Source of the DNA: Acephala macrosclerotiorum
Lineage: Eukaryota; Ascomycota; Leotiomycetes; Helotiales; Mollisiaceae
Assembly: GCA_014904845.1 (NCBI GenBank)
Contig: MU119252.1
Location: forward strand, 1 to 64,000
Direction of reading: 5' to 3'
DNA: 64,000 nt
Position 1 is the first letter of the stretch; the number at the start of each line of letters is the position of its first letter. This document shows, one piece after another, positions 11,959 to 24,354 of this stretch. The notes below the pieces were generated by a model that had not been told where the DNA came from, ran no database searches, and saw only the letters and a program-made list of their open reading frames with translations. Both the position numbers and the translations under genes were made by a program.

Positions 11959-12977
11959 ATGTCGGACACCGAATCTAGACCACTACCTACAGAGGGACCT
12001 ACAGCAGGAGGGGATGAATTAGATGACCTTTTCAATTATGGTATCGACGACGAAGACGACCCATTCGCCGATAATTACGTCTCAAGCAAAGCTAAAGAGA
12101 GGCAGAAGAAGGCAGACGATGAGAGGGCGAAACAAGCTGTAGATGCGGAAGTAGAGATCACCAGGAAACCAAGAGCACCACGAGTGAAGTTGGACGAGAA
12201 TAGGTATGGAATTGGGTCACGAATCTGCGAGCCTATGCTGATTGCTTATGCAGGTTACTTTCAGCGAATGGCATACCTAAGTTGCGAAATAAGGCGAAGC
12301 ATCATCTCAAGTTCAAGGGCAAGGGACATGAGGTACTTCTCCAGCCTACCTATCCACAGTGCCTTTACTTACACTTTTAGTACTCCGACGCCGCCAGACT
12401 CCTCTCCTTCTATCAATTATGGCTCGACGACCTCTTCCCCAAAGCAAGATTCCTCGACGCGTTAGCAATGGTAGAGAAGATGGGCCACAAGAAGCGCATG
12501 CAAATGATGCGAATGGAATGGATTAACGAAGGCAAGTCGAAGCTAGATAACGATGACTTATTCGACGAGCCTACCTTACCTCCCAGAGAGAATGGAGAAC
12601 GAAAGAAGACTGTGCCTCTTGCTCCGATATTCGAGAAGAGGGCGAGTGAGAGGCCGAAGACACCAGAGGCGAATGCAGACGCTGATGTTGAGATGGATGA
12701 TATGTATGATGCTACACCGAGAGCTGCTAGGAAACAGCCGGCAGAAGGAATTGCTCCTCAGAATGGGACGAGTATATTCGGGAATCCTAAGACAGTCCCT
12801 ACAGCTGAGGATGAGCCATTCGATGATGATCTTGATGCGCTGTTGGCCGAAGAGGAGATGCTGCAGGCGACATCTGGGAATTCACAACTTGCTCCAGCCG
12901 TTAATAAGCCAGCAGTAGTAGAAAGTGGATTTGACGAGGATGAAGAGGCTGCCATGGCAGAGATGGATATGTGGTAA
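11959..12977 (+). CDS. csm3: Replication fork protection complex subunit Csm3/Swi3 (TIPIN)
   Basis: Csm3/Swi3 binds Tof1/Swi1 to stabilise stalled replication forks and to support the S-phase checkpoint and cohesion. Exons 11959-12203, 12254-12332 and 12381-12977 (introns of 50 and 48 nt) give 306 residues. An acidic N-terminus (DELDDLFNYGIDDEDD) leads into the Swi3 domain: LLSANGIPKLRNKAKHHLKF, then DAARLLSFYQLWLDDLFPKARF and FLDALAMVEKMGHKKRMQMMR. The C-terminal half is acidic and disordered. All junctions keep phase, and the domain is complete only after splicing. It sits 282 bp upstream of ski2 on the same strand and diverges from the complex I subunit gene. Confidence 0.9.
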
Positions 12978-13259
12978 TGGAGGGGCAACGAGGTGTCTGG
13001 CGTCTGTGATTGCTTGGAAATTGCATCGATGGACGCGTTAGGAGTTCTGTGTTGGGTACATAAAGCTTGTTAGATACCAAATAGTCTAATGAACTTGTAA
13101 AGTCCTTCAGATATTGTCGAGATTTGGGACATTGTAATTGTTGATGGCGGGGTAGCTTTCACCTTCAGCCTCGCCTAATTTTATGACGTCTTGCACAGCA
13201 AATATCGACCCTTTGTATCAACCTCAAACTACTGTCACGCTGGCACACACCAGACTCCG

Positions 13260-16200
13260 ATGGCAGACTCTTTGATAGACGCTCTCTCGAGAGTACATAT
13301 CTCTTCAAAGAGTAGCGACGCTCTCTCAGACGACTGGATTGACGGCATCCTCGATTCAACACGACCTCGAAAGCGAATAAAGCAGTCACCAGAGGCTCTC
13401 AAAGCCTCGCTCGAGCAGAAATACCTCACGCCTTCGACCTCATTCTCTACAGAATGGCTAAACAAACTCCAACAGTACGCTCCACCCCTCCCTAGCCGTC
13501 CAATTTTAAGGGTATAAAACTAACAACTCTGGCAAACAGACGCTGGGACACCCCCGCGGACTACGCCTCCCTTTACAAAATCGCCCCAACCCAAACACGA
13601 ACCATAACCCGCTTCACCCGTGAAGGACTCTCCGGCCGCGTAACGGGCTACAAAGAAGTCACCGTCCCCGCCAACAGCGCAACCGCCAAAAACAGCACCT
13701 CCTTCCTCCGCAAGCCAGCCAACAGAGCAGATTTCGTCCGCGGTGCTGCAGGATTCTTCCCGTTTGCACCGGGTGGATTAGAGGGTGTGGAGGCTGCTGC
13801 TGCGTTGGAAGATCAGATTGTGAGGAATGAGAATGCGATTCAACTGGAGAGCGGCAGGAGTAAATTAGAGAGAGTGATTAATTTTAGTGGTGAAAGGGGA
13901 TTGTTGGAAATTCCGCCTGGCTTTGAGAGGGGTGGGGAGTTTAAGAAGGCTAAGAAGAATGAGGCGGAAGTGAAGGAGGCGGAGGAAGTGGAGAATGTGC
14001 TAGACGAGGAGCCAGTACAGGAATTGGACAATGAGGACAAGAAGAATGGCCGAAGTGGGTCGGCAGATTCTGGAGTCGCTTCTTCCGAAGGAGATGGGGA
14101 GGATGATATCGACTCGTTATTACCAGTTGAGTTTCCGGCTTTGGAACCACATGGCGTTCTGGCTGCTTCGAGTGCGAAGAGAGGTGGGCGAGAGTGGGCA
14201 CACATGGTGGATGTCAAGAGGGAGATAACGAACTTCAGAGAACTGGTCCCGGATATGGCGAGAGAATGGCCATTCGAGTTAGATACGTTCCAAAAGGAAG
14301 CTGTATACCATCTGGAGAACGGAGACTCTGTCTTCGTGGCTGCCCATACATCTGCCGGGAAGACAGTCGTAGCAGAGTATGCAATTGCTCTTGCAGCAAA
14401 GCATATGACGAAGGCTATCTACACATCACCGATCAAGGCGTTGAGTAACCAGAAGTTCCGAGACTTCAGACAGATCTTTGATGAGGTAGGTATCCTCACA
14501 GGAGATGTACAAATTGCACCGGAGGCCAGCTGTTTGATCATGACGACTGAGATTCTACGGAGTATGTTGTACAGAGGAGCAGACCTAATCCGAGATGTGG
14601 AGTTCGTAATCTTCGACGAAGTTCACTATGTCAATGATCAAGAGCGAGGTGTTGTTTGGGAAGAAGTCATTATCATGTTGCCAGAGCATGTCACTCTGAT
14701 CCTTCTTTCGGCCACTGTTCCTAACACATACGAATTTGCTTCTTGGGTGGGACGAACAAAGCGTAAAGACATCTATGTCATTTCAACTCCGAAGCGGCCT
14801 GTTCCACTAGAGCATTATCTTTGGGCTGATAAGGGCATCTACAAAATCGTGGATTCAGAGAAGAGATTCCTTGAGAAGGGCTACAAGCAAGCAAGCGATG
14901 TTTTATCTGGAAGAAACAAGGTCAAGGCTTTGTCAGCTGCAGAGACCAACACTCGTAATGGAGGCAATGCTCGAGGAGGACGAGGCGGAAACCAGAGAGG
15001 CGGGAATCAACGAGGTGGTGGCCAGCAACGTGGTGGCGCACAACAACGAGGACGCGGAGGGCCACCGAGAGCCAGTCATAATCCTGGACATATGGGCCGA
15101 GGAGGAAGACCTGGCGGGCGGACAACTGCTGCTCAGGATAAGACTCTGTGGGTGCACCTGGTGCAATTCTTGAAGAAAGAGAATTTGCTTCCTGCGTGTA
15201 TCTTCGTTTTCTCCAAGAAACGATGCGAGGAGAACGCAGATGCGCTTGGCAACCAGGACTTCTGTACCGCGACCGAGAAGAGTGCAATTCACATGATCAT
15301 CGAGAAATCGATTGCTAGGCTCAAGCCTGAAGACCGTGTTCTACCTCAAATTGTACGTCTACGAGATATGCTTGGCCGAGGCATTGCAGTCCACCATGGT
15401 GGTTTACTACCTATCGTGAAGGAAGTTGTTGAGATCCTCTTCGCACAGACTCTGGTGAAAGTGCTATTCGCCACAGAGACTTTTGCAATGGGTCTAAATC
15501 TGCCAACTCGAACAGTAGTCTTCTCTGGCTACAGAAAGTTTGACAGCAGCTCATTTCGTGACCTACACCCCGGGGAGTATACGCAAATGGCTGGCAGAGC
15601 TGGTCGCCGCGGTCTCGATCCTGTAGGCTCGGTCATCATTGTTACGCCTGGTGGAATAGGCGAAGCTCCTCCTGCTAGGGAGTTGCAAGAAATGATTCTC
15701 GGAAACCCATCTAAGCTCACATCGCAATTCAGGTTGACATACAACATGATCTTGAATTTGCTTCGTGTAGAAGCCTTGAAGATTGAGGAGATGATCAAGC
15801 GCAGTTTCAGCGAGCATGCCACTCAGCAACTTCTTCCGGAACATGAGAAGTCCATCAAAGTTTCCGAAGCAGACTTGGCAAAAATCAAGCGCGAGGGTTG
15901 TGATATCTGCGATGTGGACCTTGATGCTTGTCATCAAGCTGCGCAGAACTATCGGCAGCTGACTCTGGATCTGCATCTGGGTCTGCTTGCTACTCCTGTT
16001 GGACGAAGAATGTTCTCCCCCAGAAGATTGATTATCTACAACAAGGACGGTGTTCGTACCCCAGGTATTCTTCTCAAGGAAGGAGTAACCAGCAGTACAC
16101 CTCCAACAGTGCATGTTCTCGAGATCAGAACGAAGAGAGATGCAAGAGATACCACTGATCTTCTCGCATTCTTACCAAAGTATCGAAAGCTATTCACCAA

Positions 16201-17246
16201 GTTACCTCAAAGCAAAAAGGCAATTAACTGGAAGAACCTCTTTATACCAGTCAGCGATATAGAGTGTGTCACTGGAACACTTTTTAAGAATGTTATACCA
16301 GAAATCTTCAGCAGAGGAGAAGACAGCGGACAGCAAGAAGCAAGAGACCAGCTCTGGGAAGTCTGCCAATCGTGGGACCTAGACGAGTGGAACGAAATAG
16401 ACCTCTCCAAAATCAAAGACCTGCCATTGCGCGAGCTCATTGCAAAACGCAACGAGCAAGCCGTCATTGCGCAAAAAGCAGCCTGTCTGTCATGTCCACA
16501 ATTCGTCAAACACGTAAGTACTTCCCACCCCCAGTTTCTATGTGCACCCACTGACAGAATCCTAGTTCGCCATGTGCCACGACCAATGGCTAATCCAAGA
16601 AAGCATCTCCCAACTCCGCCAACTAATGTCCGACCAAAACCTCCAACTCCTCCCCGACTACGAACAAAGAATCCAAGTCCTCACCGACCTCTCCTTCATC
16701 GACACCAGTTCCCGCGTCCAACTCAAAGGCAAAGTAGCCTGCGAGATCCATTCCGCTGACGAACTCGTCCTCACAGAACTGATTCTCGATAACGTACTCG
16801 CTGCCTACGAACCTGCTGAAATCGTAGCTTTGCTGTCTGCGTTTGTGTTTCAGGAAAAGACAGATATGGTTCCGAATCTGACGGGGAATTTGGAGAAGGG
16901 GATGAAAACAATTATTGAGATTTCGGAGAAGGTTAATGAGAGGCAGACTTATCATCAGGTTATTCTGTCTTCTGATGATAGTAATGATTTTGTTTCGAGA
17001 CCGAGGTTTGGGTTGATGGAGGTAGTGTATGAATGGGCACGAGGCATGAGTTTCAAGAACATCACGAACTTGACGGATGTTCTTGAGGGAACAATTGTCA
17101 GGGTTATTACGAGGTTGGATGAGACCTGCAGAGAGGTGAAGAATGCGGCGAGGATCATTGGGGATCCAGAGCTGTTTACCAAGATGCAGACTTGTCAGGA
17201 GATGATCAAGAGGGACATTACGGCGGTTGCTTCGCTGTACATGTGA
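13260..17246 (+). CDS. ski2: Ski2-type DExH RNA helicase of the Ski complex
   Basis: Ski2 is the ATP-driven helicase of the cytoplasmic Ski complex, which feeds mRNA into the exosome for 3'-5' decay. Exons 13260-13474, 13540-16513 and 16566-17246 (65- and 52-nt introns) give 1,289 residues, close to yeast Ski2. Helicase motifs are intact: FQKEAVYHLENGDSVFVAAH (Q-like region), AHTSAGKT (Walker A), FDEVHYVND (DEVH box), LSATVPN (motif III), FATETFAMGLNLP and QMAGRAGRRG (motif VI). The accessory arch insertion follows, then the C-terminal rRNA-processing/Ski2 domain ending in AVASLYM. Between the two RecA lobes is an RGG-rich stretch (about 14,964-15,118) with repeated RGGNQRGG units. It converges with the AlkB-like gene 299 bp away. 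Confidence 0.95.
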
Positions 17247-17545
17247 TGATCTAGATGTTTGAATAGAGTCACGACAATAAAATTCGTATGGCAGCATAAG
17301 ACATTGAAGTATGGAGAATACAGCGAATTTTAGCCAAGTTCAACGCCAGTTATGCAATGCTAACCATGCTATGTAAGTGTCCTAACCAGTTCCAGTACTC
17401 CTCGCTGCGAAAGCCTTGCTAAAATATGCTACATATTGAAAGAAAACCGTTTGCAAATGCCATGCTAAAATGTTACGATAAATCCATCGCGCCATAAGTC
17501 ATAAGTCATATCCTGCGAGATAGCAATATGCAATATCCCACCCTT

Positions 17546-20320
17546 TCAGACGACTTGAGCTTCAGAAAGAACTACATTGACGGCTTGTGAAATTTGAAAA
17601 CCGGTCTGTAAAGTCATGAAACCTTGCTGGACAATCGCCGCGGTGAGTGCATCGTACTGAGCAGGGACGTTGAATATTTGAGGAACTGGTTGCGCATTGA
17701 ATTCGCCGTCGTAGTCGTACTGCTCATGGCCCTGGGGAAGCATACCGCCACGAAGAGCATTCTCACGATCGATTTCGTTCTCCATCATCCCAGGCTTGAC
17801 AAAGCGAGCAGTCAAGGCAAAGCGCAACTTACCGTTGGGGTTGACCGCATGCTACCACCCGCGTTAGCCAGCCGTTGTCCAGTGTTAAAGTTCACTCAGC
17901 GCTCACCTCGTAGTACTTGTGAATATCTGTGCCATGCATAACTAGAAGATCTCCATGATTCAAGATAATCTTCAGGTAATCCGGCTTCTTTGCCTTTGCC
18001 CCCTTTCCACTTTCACCAATCGGACTGTTCTTCTTTGGTCGGAAGTGCATCGAAGCATTGGAACCAAGGGATAGCGTAGCGACAGTGGGACCAAGGGTCT
18101 TCTCGCCGTCGTCATGATACTATGTATATTAGCGAAGAAAAAGTCGGGAGATATGAGCGACTCACATCAATATGGCCCTTCTCAAGGTAACCAAGCAGCA
18201 GAAGCTCATTGAATGCTTGGAACTGTTGCATGTTCCCTGTGACAGCATATTTGCCAGCCCATGTTAATCGCTTTAAGGCCTTGATAATTGCCACTGGTGC
18301 TTCGTCAAAGCCTGTGGTGGTAGGGGTCACGCCATACTTGTACAAGGCGCCCTGCAGGTGTTAGCATCAAGTTTTTTGCGACGCCAGAAAGGAGGAACTT
18401 ACCCAGTTGGATGCGTAGTGTGAAGTTAAGATCTCCGACGGTGCTATGGATTGTCAATGGAAAGGAAGCTGTGTTTGACTTGAGAACGCACCTCCTTTAC
18501 ATCGTGATGGGTTTCGAGTCAATTTGAAATGATCTTGCTGCATACGTTGGAACAAGTCATCTGCACCGTCTGGCTGTCGGTTTAGCAATTCATTTGCCTT
18601 GAATAATCGCACCCAGCCCGCAACGGACCCATCAGGTCCAGGTAGCACGTACTCATACACAGACCAATGGCCAGCAACCATCTCCCCGGTACGGATACTG
18701 GGGTGGGTATAGTCTATGAGAGCTTTAGAAGTGGGTGAATCTTCGGCAATTGCTTGGACCACATCAAGAGGTCTGGTGTTCAGGCAATGCACGAAGCTGC
18801 AGTTCTCGCACGCCCATTGATGCCATTGTACCCGACGACTGCAGCACCCACAATCAGGACAGACGATGCCTCTCTTGAACTTCTCGTCGAACGGACTATA
18901 GGCATTGTCAAGGTCTTGCTGAGTTGGAAGTGATGGGGCGAGAGGACCAGCGTCCTGTCCAGTATACAGGGTGCGTTCTCTGAGGAAAGCATCATTGTAG
19001 CTCAGCTCATCAAGCGTGTTGGGATTGTCGTTGAAGTTGAAGAAATGGGTGCATGCGGTATTCAGGCAAGTCCAGCCTTGCTCATAGATCTCCTTGCTGG
19101 TCTTCTGGCAGTGTTGGCAAATTGTAGACTCGGTCTTCGGGAAATCATAGTTGGGAGTTAATGTCGCTGGTTCGTTTGGGTACGTGCCCGCTGCAGCCCA
19201 CCATGATTTTTCGCTCAAGTCAATTTTCTCAAATCGCATCTTCCAAACTTTATGCTCAGTCTCACGCCAAACGTCGGTGACCTTGAACCATCCTAGAACG
19301 TTGTAGTAATGGGGGAGCTTTGAGGGACTGAGCTTATTGCCTTGACCTATTGCAGAATGTTAGAGGTTTGCATTGGGAAATATGCCTACTAGGGTAGATG
19401 TATGTCGAAAGGATACGACATTTGCGATAGCTCATCTCGCGTGATAACGACAGACAATGGGGAGGAACAAAAGAAAGGTGGAAAGGTGGAGGAGTGGAGT
19501 GGAGTGGAAATGTGTAAGGCCGCTTACCCGCAATGACCAAAACTGCACTGCCATTCTCCATCGTGCGAATAGATGCAAGGCCAGCCGCCTTTGTGTCGCT
19601 AGCAGTCTTCTGAACTGTGTTACCTGCATTGTCTTTCTCTCGGTCGCCGCCACTATGGTTATTAGTCTATGCTATTAGCGTCATGGAAACGAGGACTTAC
19701 ACAGTCGTAATGATGATTTGATCATCGAATTTGTCGAGAGGACCAACTTCAGCATCAATCAGAAAGCCATGGAGAATACCGTTATTCGTATAAGCGCCGG
19801 ACTGGTAGGCCTTGTAATTGGGAAGTGTCTCGCACAGCTGCTGCCGCTTGTCTGCCCAGACAAGAGGTTTGCCATGGGGCTCTGGCATTTCTGAGGTCTT
19901 ATTGCCATAGTATGGAACGTTCTGAACCTTTCTCGCTTGACCTCTTGCTCTCTTGCTTGGCTTTTGGCTTGGTGGGCTCTCTGAATCAATGTCCATGGAT
20001 TGATCATCATTGTTAAGCCTAAAATCTATCTCGTCATCAATACTTCGCTTCTTGATGAGCCGACTAACAGAATTCTTCGCAGCTGGAGAAGTTCTCTTTC
20101 GGAGGGTACGAGGCTTGGATGATGTAGTAGGACTCAAAAGTTTTTGAATTTTGGCAATGTCCAGGGGGAGTCTAACGATTAAACTAGGCATAGTTGTGCC
20201 GGTAGTGACAGCCGTTGTGACAGAGTTGGCAGATGTTGTAGCATTAGGCATAGGCATTGTATCGATGTCAAGGGTCATTGGGTCGATGGAGAGGGACGTT
20301 GGATCTATAGAGAGGGACAT
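17546..20320 (-). CDS. AlkB-like 2-oxoglutarate/Fe(II) oxygenase with Cys-rich middle and conserved N-terminal module
   Basis: Seven exons: 20320-19701, 19652-19528, 19346-18492, 18443-18403, 18351-18166, 18119-17907 and 17851-17546. Introns are 48, 181, 48, 51, 46 and 55 nt. The product is 781 residues. The C-terminal ~230 residues are AlkB-like: GHIDYHDDGEKTLGPTVATL holds the HxD iron motif, HKYYEHAV the distal histidine, and RFALTAR the R-x5-R 2-oxoglutarate/base signature. Such enzymes oxidatively demethylate nucleic acids or proteins; the substrate here is unknown. The middle has paired CxxC motifs (CQHC, CLNTAC, CPDCGCC, CENC), probably zinc-binding. Before it lies a conserved-looking domain (HGFLIDAEVGPLDKFDDQII, AGQGNKLSPSKLPHYYNVLG). 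The N-terminus is Ser/Thr-rich and disordered. The ATG at 20320 is the first in the exon; the frame is open further upstream through an intron into the tandem array, so the true start is unsure. Confidence 0.8.
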
Positions 20321-20519
20321 GGTGTCGACGGTAAGAGATATCGTGGATCCAAGTTCGGACAAGGAGTATAGAGTGAACCTTAGAGTCTAAGCCATGGTTA
20401 GAGTTGTATCATAAGTAGTTGGCAGTATATGCTTATACAGGCACTACTAATTGAAAATGGACAATAATAGTAGTGGTGCTGCATATGTAGGTGGAGGGAT
20501 GAGAGGGGAATAGAAAGGT

Positions 20520-21085
20520 AGTTCTACCTTTGGATGTGACGCGTTTTCGGAAGTATGCCGACGATAGGACCACCCTACAATAGCGTAGTCTCTTCTGGCG
20601 AGATTGAGACTGCTTTTAGAAGACTGGCTGCACAATAGTATAGTCAGCATAAGAGAGAGAGTCAACGTAGAGAGGGACAGAGTCGTACCTTGGTGCGCCG
20701 TGAGGTTTTGACCAGGCCGATAATCGCACGACCCTTTACAACTAGAGGGCAACCTTTATCTGGCGAAATTGAAGTTACAAAAAAGACTAGAAGTAATAAT
20801 GCAGTCAGCATAGGAAGAAACGTCACCGTAGAAAGGAACATAGTCGTACCTATGCACGCGGCTAGGATTGGACCAGGGCAATAACCGGGCGACCTTTCAC
20901 AGCTGGTAGTCTTGCCTGACTTGTTTGAGACTGGTGCTTGAAGACTGGCAGCACAATAGTAAAGTCAGCATATGGAGAAGGGCAAAGGTAGAAAAGGAGG
21001 TCATCGTACCTAGCCTTTGCACCAGCTCGGGTATTGACCAGGCCGATAACCGTACGACCCTTCACAGCTGGTACAGCCTCGTCTG
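20520..21085 (-). repeat. Tandem array of ~161-bp units with splice-site-like signals
   Basis: Four diverged copies read on the minus strand. Anchors recur with a ~161-bp period: tcgtac (donor-like GTACGA on the minus strand) at 21004, 20844 and 20683, and the core related to cagctgtgaagggtcg at 21051-21072, 20885-20906 and 20725-20745, with a weaker fourth copy near 20,562-20,584. Each unit reads as a ~28-codon 'exon' (PAVKGRTVIGLV, PAVKGRPVIALV, VVKGRAIIGLV), a GTACGA donor, a tatgctgac branch and a CAG/TAG acceptor. Joined at these sites, an open frame can run through to the AlkB-like gene, although frames differ between units. Whether it is spliced into that message is inference. Confidence 0.65.
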
Positions 21086-24000
21086 ATAAGACTGAAGGCA
21101 CCGAGCTGGCAGTGATACTGCAGTCCACGGCCGCTGCGGAAGTCAAAGGTCGAGAGAATAGTGAAGGTCCCAGGACACTAAGACTATTCAGAAGAACTCG
21201 TGTATAAGATGTATGGATGGATAAGATGTAAAGAAGAAGGGTGTAATAAGATTTTGACGGTTGGACGAATGGTGTTTTCGGAACAGGTGCGGAGAAAGAA
21301 TTTTATGATTTGCGGTGGTTGATGTTGTAGAAGGAAAGAAGGATGGGAGTCAATGACCCCGATAAAAGGACGTTGCGGTGGTCCGTGCGCCACAACGCTT
21401 CACTTCTCGCCATCTCTTGAATTCACTGGCAGAAATGAAACGATGACGCATCAGGAAGCGAAGAATTGATATTCTGCTTAAAGAAAAGAATTCGAGTCAT
21501 CTCCAGCAGTTTTCCACATTCTTTTACTCCATCTGTGAGGTCCAGCTTGATGGATTGAGGTACCGAGCAGGAAGCATATGGTCCGTGCACTGACTTCAGG
21601 TTCTTCTATACCACCACGAGCGAGGACTCCAACGAAGGCATCATGATCAGAATGTAGTAAGCGATGTTTGTTTTGATTACCAGAGATGCTAGGACTCCCG
21701 GCATATTCTATGTTTTATAGCTGGTAGACTCTCTAAGTAGAGGATAGCAGACACATACTCCATCCTCTGTCCCTGATCTTGTGCAAGCGTATGACATGGA
21801 GGCAGGGAGACTTCCTGCGCATGTGTATTCATGCTCTATATTAACTGTCGGTGGCTGTCTGAGAAACGTAGCGTTGCAAAGATACGCCTGTACAGACGAA
21901 TGTTGCAAGAAATAGAAACTAAACCAAACTAAACCAAAGCATCAAAATAGACAAAGCATTGGCAGTGGCAACTTTCCAGCAAGAGCAGGAGCTCATGGAC
22001 TCGAATAGCATCGATGTACATACACACTTAGCAGCTCCGGATGCATGTCCCAGTGGACCCTTTTCTTCGTGAGAATGTATCAAGCAAAGCAAGAATATTT
22101 CCGGTGTAATCCAGATCAGCCACGTTCGATCGTGCATCCTTTCAATGATGTTTGGGAGTTGCTCTCACCTTTGTAGTCGGCGCACGCATCATAGACGTTC
22201 GTCATGTCTCATTAGTTGATGCATGATGAAGACGTTCCTGCTTTAATCGTGATCAGCCATGCTTGATCTCGGACTACAATAGACAACGAGAGCCAATCTC
22301 TCACCTTCGCGAGTGAAATGATGAACCTTTTGGATCCAAGAAGAGGGCGATAATCGTCTGTCCATGTCGCCGCTACTCAGAACGAGAACATTCGGTCTTT
22401 TGCAAGGACAATCCGGCTCTCAATCAGCTTCTGTTGCTTTCGCAAGATTCCCAATGTCCAAAGTCCGAAGACAAGACGCCCGAAGGTTACTCTATAAGCA
22501 CTGCGAGGAATATGACCATGTTCGTTGAATCGCACAATATAAGCACAAGGTGGGAGCAATGAGCCTGGCAGACGTATCATTGGCTCGCGTGTAGAGGGCC
22601 TCCTGAATTACCTCATGGTCACAAACGAACAAAGGATGCCCAGCTTAGCTAGCCGACGCTTAAGGATGATGCAAAGAACGGCAACGGCGAGAACGAAGGC
22701 GATAGCAAGAACAGCGACGGTGAGGGTGAAAATATCCCCTAGATGAAGGCCGTAATTGTTTGTTCGCGTCTTCGTTATTTGAAGCTGAGATGTTTGAGGT
22801 CCGGACAACGTGAGGCGGGGCGCAATCTTGCCCTCATTCGGCGGGTACTATGAGTAGCACTCGCTTTCATTGTACGCTTGATACTAATTTGGCACCATAG
22901 AGACTTTGACTAATCTCAAAGACAACTCCCAAGCAATAATAAGCAGGGCAATAAACGATAGATGCGGGGGCCTCAATGCCGACAGAGTCTACAAACCCCT
23001 CGAGGTCTCGGCTCTCCTAGCGAATGTCTTCTTCCCTAGTAAAGGGGAGGATGGAAGCAGCTTTGCTGAGATCATATCAAAGGTCAAGGAATTTGCTTTA
23101 AACGCCGTAGTCAATGATCAACTTGTTCCCAGTCTAAGGCTCGCCAAAGAAATCACACCATGCTCCCTGAATTATCTAAAGCGTCTCGTACGGGTAAACG
23201 GTGCCACACTAAAAGTCCTTGAAATAGCTAAGTACCAGAAAGTCTTGAAGGACTTTCTACGGCGAAAAGTTCCCTGCCTCCAAGTGGCTTTTCAGATTGA
23301 AGACGCAGGGCCTTGTGCGCTCTTAGGAGGTAGACTGTGGGTCTTCGTCCAGACTATTGTGCTTTGGAGTTGGCATTTTCAGTCGTTGGCCCGGACGATT
23401 TGATCAAAGAGCAAGAGAGCCGCTCCAAAGGGGTGCTTGTAAATCTTTCTTTAGAATGTCTTGTATTGGAGTCATGATGTTCGGTCGTTGGTACACAAAA
23501 TGAAGGTCAGGATGACAAGGTTCAAACAGAGCTTTGCAAGCGGCCCTGATGGCGGCCTGATAGTAAGCACTTGTGCTTTAATTCCAACGCGAACCAAATT
23601 CCAATGCATATAATCTCAAACACAAACACAAACAAAGTTCACAAAGAAACGCGCTATAACTCTACATAGCTGAATAGACCCACCCATCTTTGCATATTTA
23701 CTAGCTGCAACACTTGCATTATGTTTCTGAAGTTGTCGGTCCTTATCCCAAGAAGAAATTTTTAGCCTCCCCTCTCAACAAGCCTCCCAACCTGATGTTT
23801 CCCTTCTCTTTCCAGCCTGCGATGCTTGCAGATGTAATGTTCGGTTCCTCTGTTCATTCAGCTCCTCCACTCCAAACGCCTGCTGTTCCTCTCGAGTGAT
23901 CGATGGTGTCCTCGGTACTGTGCACGAGATATTCAGTATGGTGGCCCTTTCTCATACCTTTGAAACAGCGGGTTGCCTGTACCCGCGAAGGTGCCCAAGA

Positions 24001-24150
24001 CTTTATGTGCGATATTCGACTAATAAGCTCTATACCCAGAATCGTGGTCTAGACGTCCTTGCTGAGGTACGGTCTCAGTGCAGAGATCTGTTGGATATCG
24101 TGAAGATATCTACACCGTCCGTGCGAAACGAAGCCGCTACCAGAGCCCCT
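21086..24150. other. Gene-poor region with one doubtful ORF
   Basis: No confident gene. A 22903-23403 frame on the plus strand stays open for about 165 codons (content such as NLKDNSQAIISRAINDRCGG). It is preceded by a good branch/acceptor (gatactaatttggcaccatag), so it could be the last exon of a degraded gene, but I find no in-phase upstream exon and it resembles nothing I know. On the minus strand, 22608-22808 codes one hydrophobic helix (FTLTVAVLAIAFVLAVAVLC) with no ATG start. Confidence 0.4.
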
Positions 24151-24354
24151 ACCCTCACTACGAACTTTCAAAAACAGCTATATTAAAATTTGCTATTAAA
24201 AAGCTTAAAAAATATTAATTAATTGAATTATATATTTAATAAACTTAAATAATTTAATTATATATCTAATATTTAAATATATTATATTTTAAATTTGAGG
24301 GCAATCGGATATAGTATTATAAATATTTAATTTTTGAAAGTTCGTAGTAAGGGG
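24151..24354. mobile_element. MITE-like element with 24-bp terminal inverted repeats
   Basis: The left end (24151-24174, accctcactacgaactttca then aaaa) and the right end (24331-24354, tttttgaaagttcgtagtaa then gggg) are inverted copies matching at 22 of 24 positions. The ~156 bp between them is extremely AT-rich and non-coding. A TA dinucleotide lies just outside or at each end, which would fit a Tc1/mariner-type target duplication, but the exact borders are uncertain by a few bases. Small size, inverted ends and no coding capacity fit a miniature inverted-repeat transposable element. The interior may also be RIP-mutated. Confidence 0.65.

Noticed and set aside
20321..20362. AlkB-like gene starting at 20362
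   Set aside because: The codon there is TTG, not ATG; the first ATG in the exon is at 20320.
22903..23403. A complete gene on the plus strand
   Set aside because: No ATG in frame, no in-phase upstream exon and no recognisable domain; kept only as a doubtful exon.
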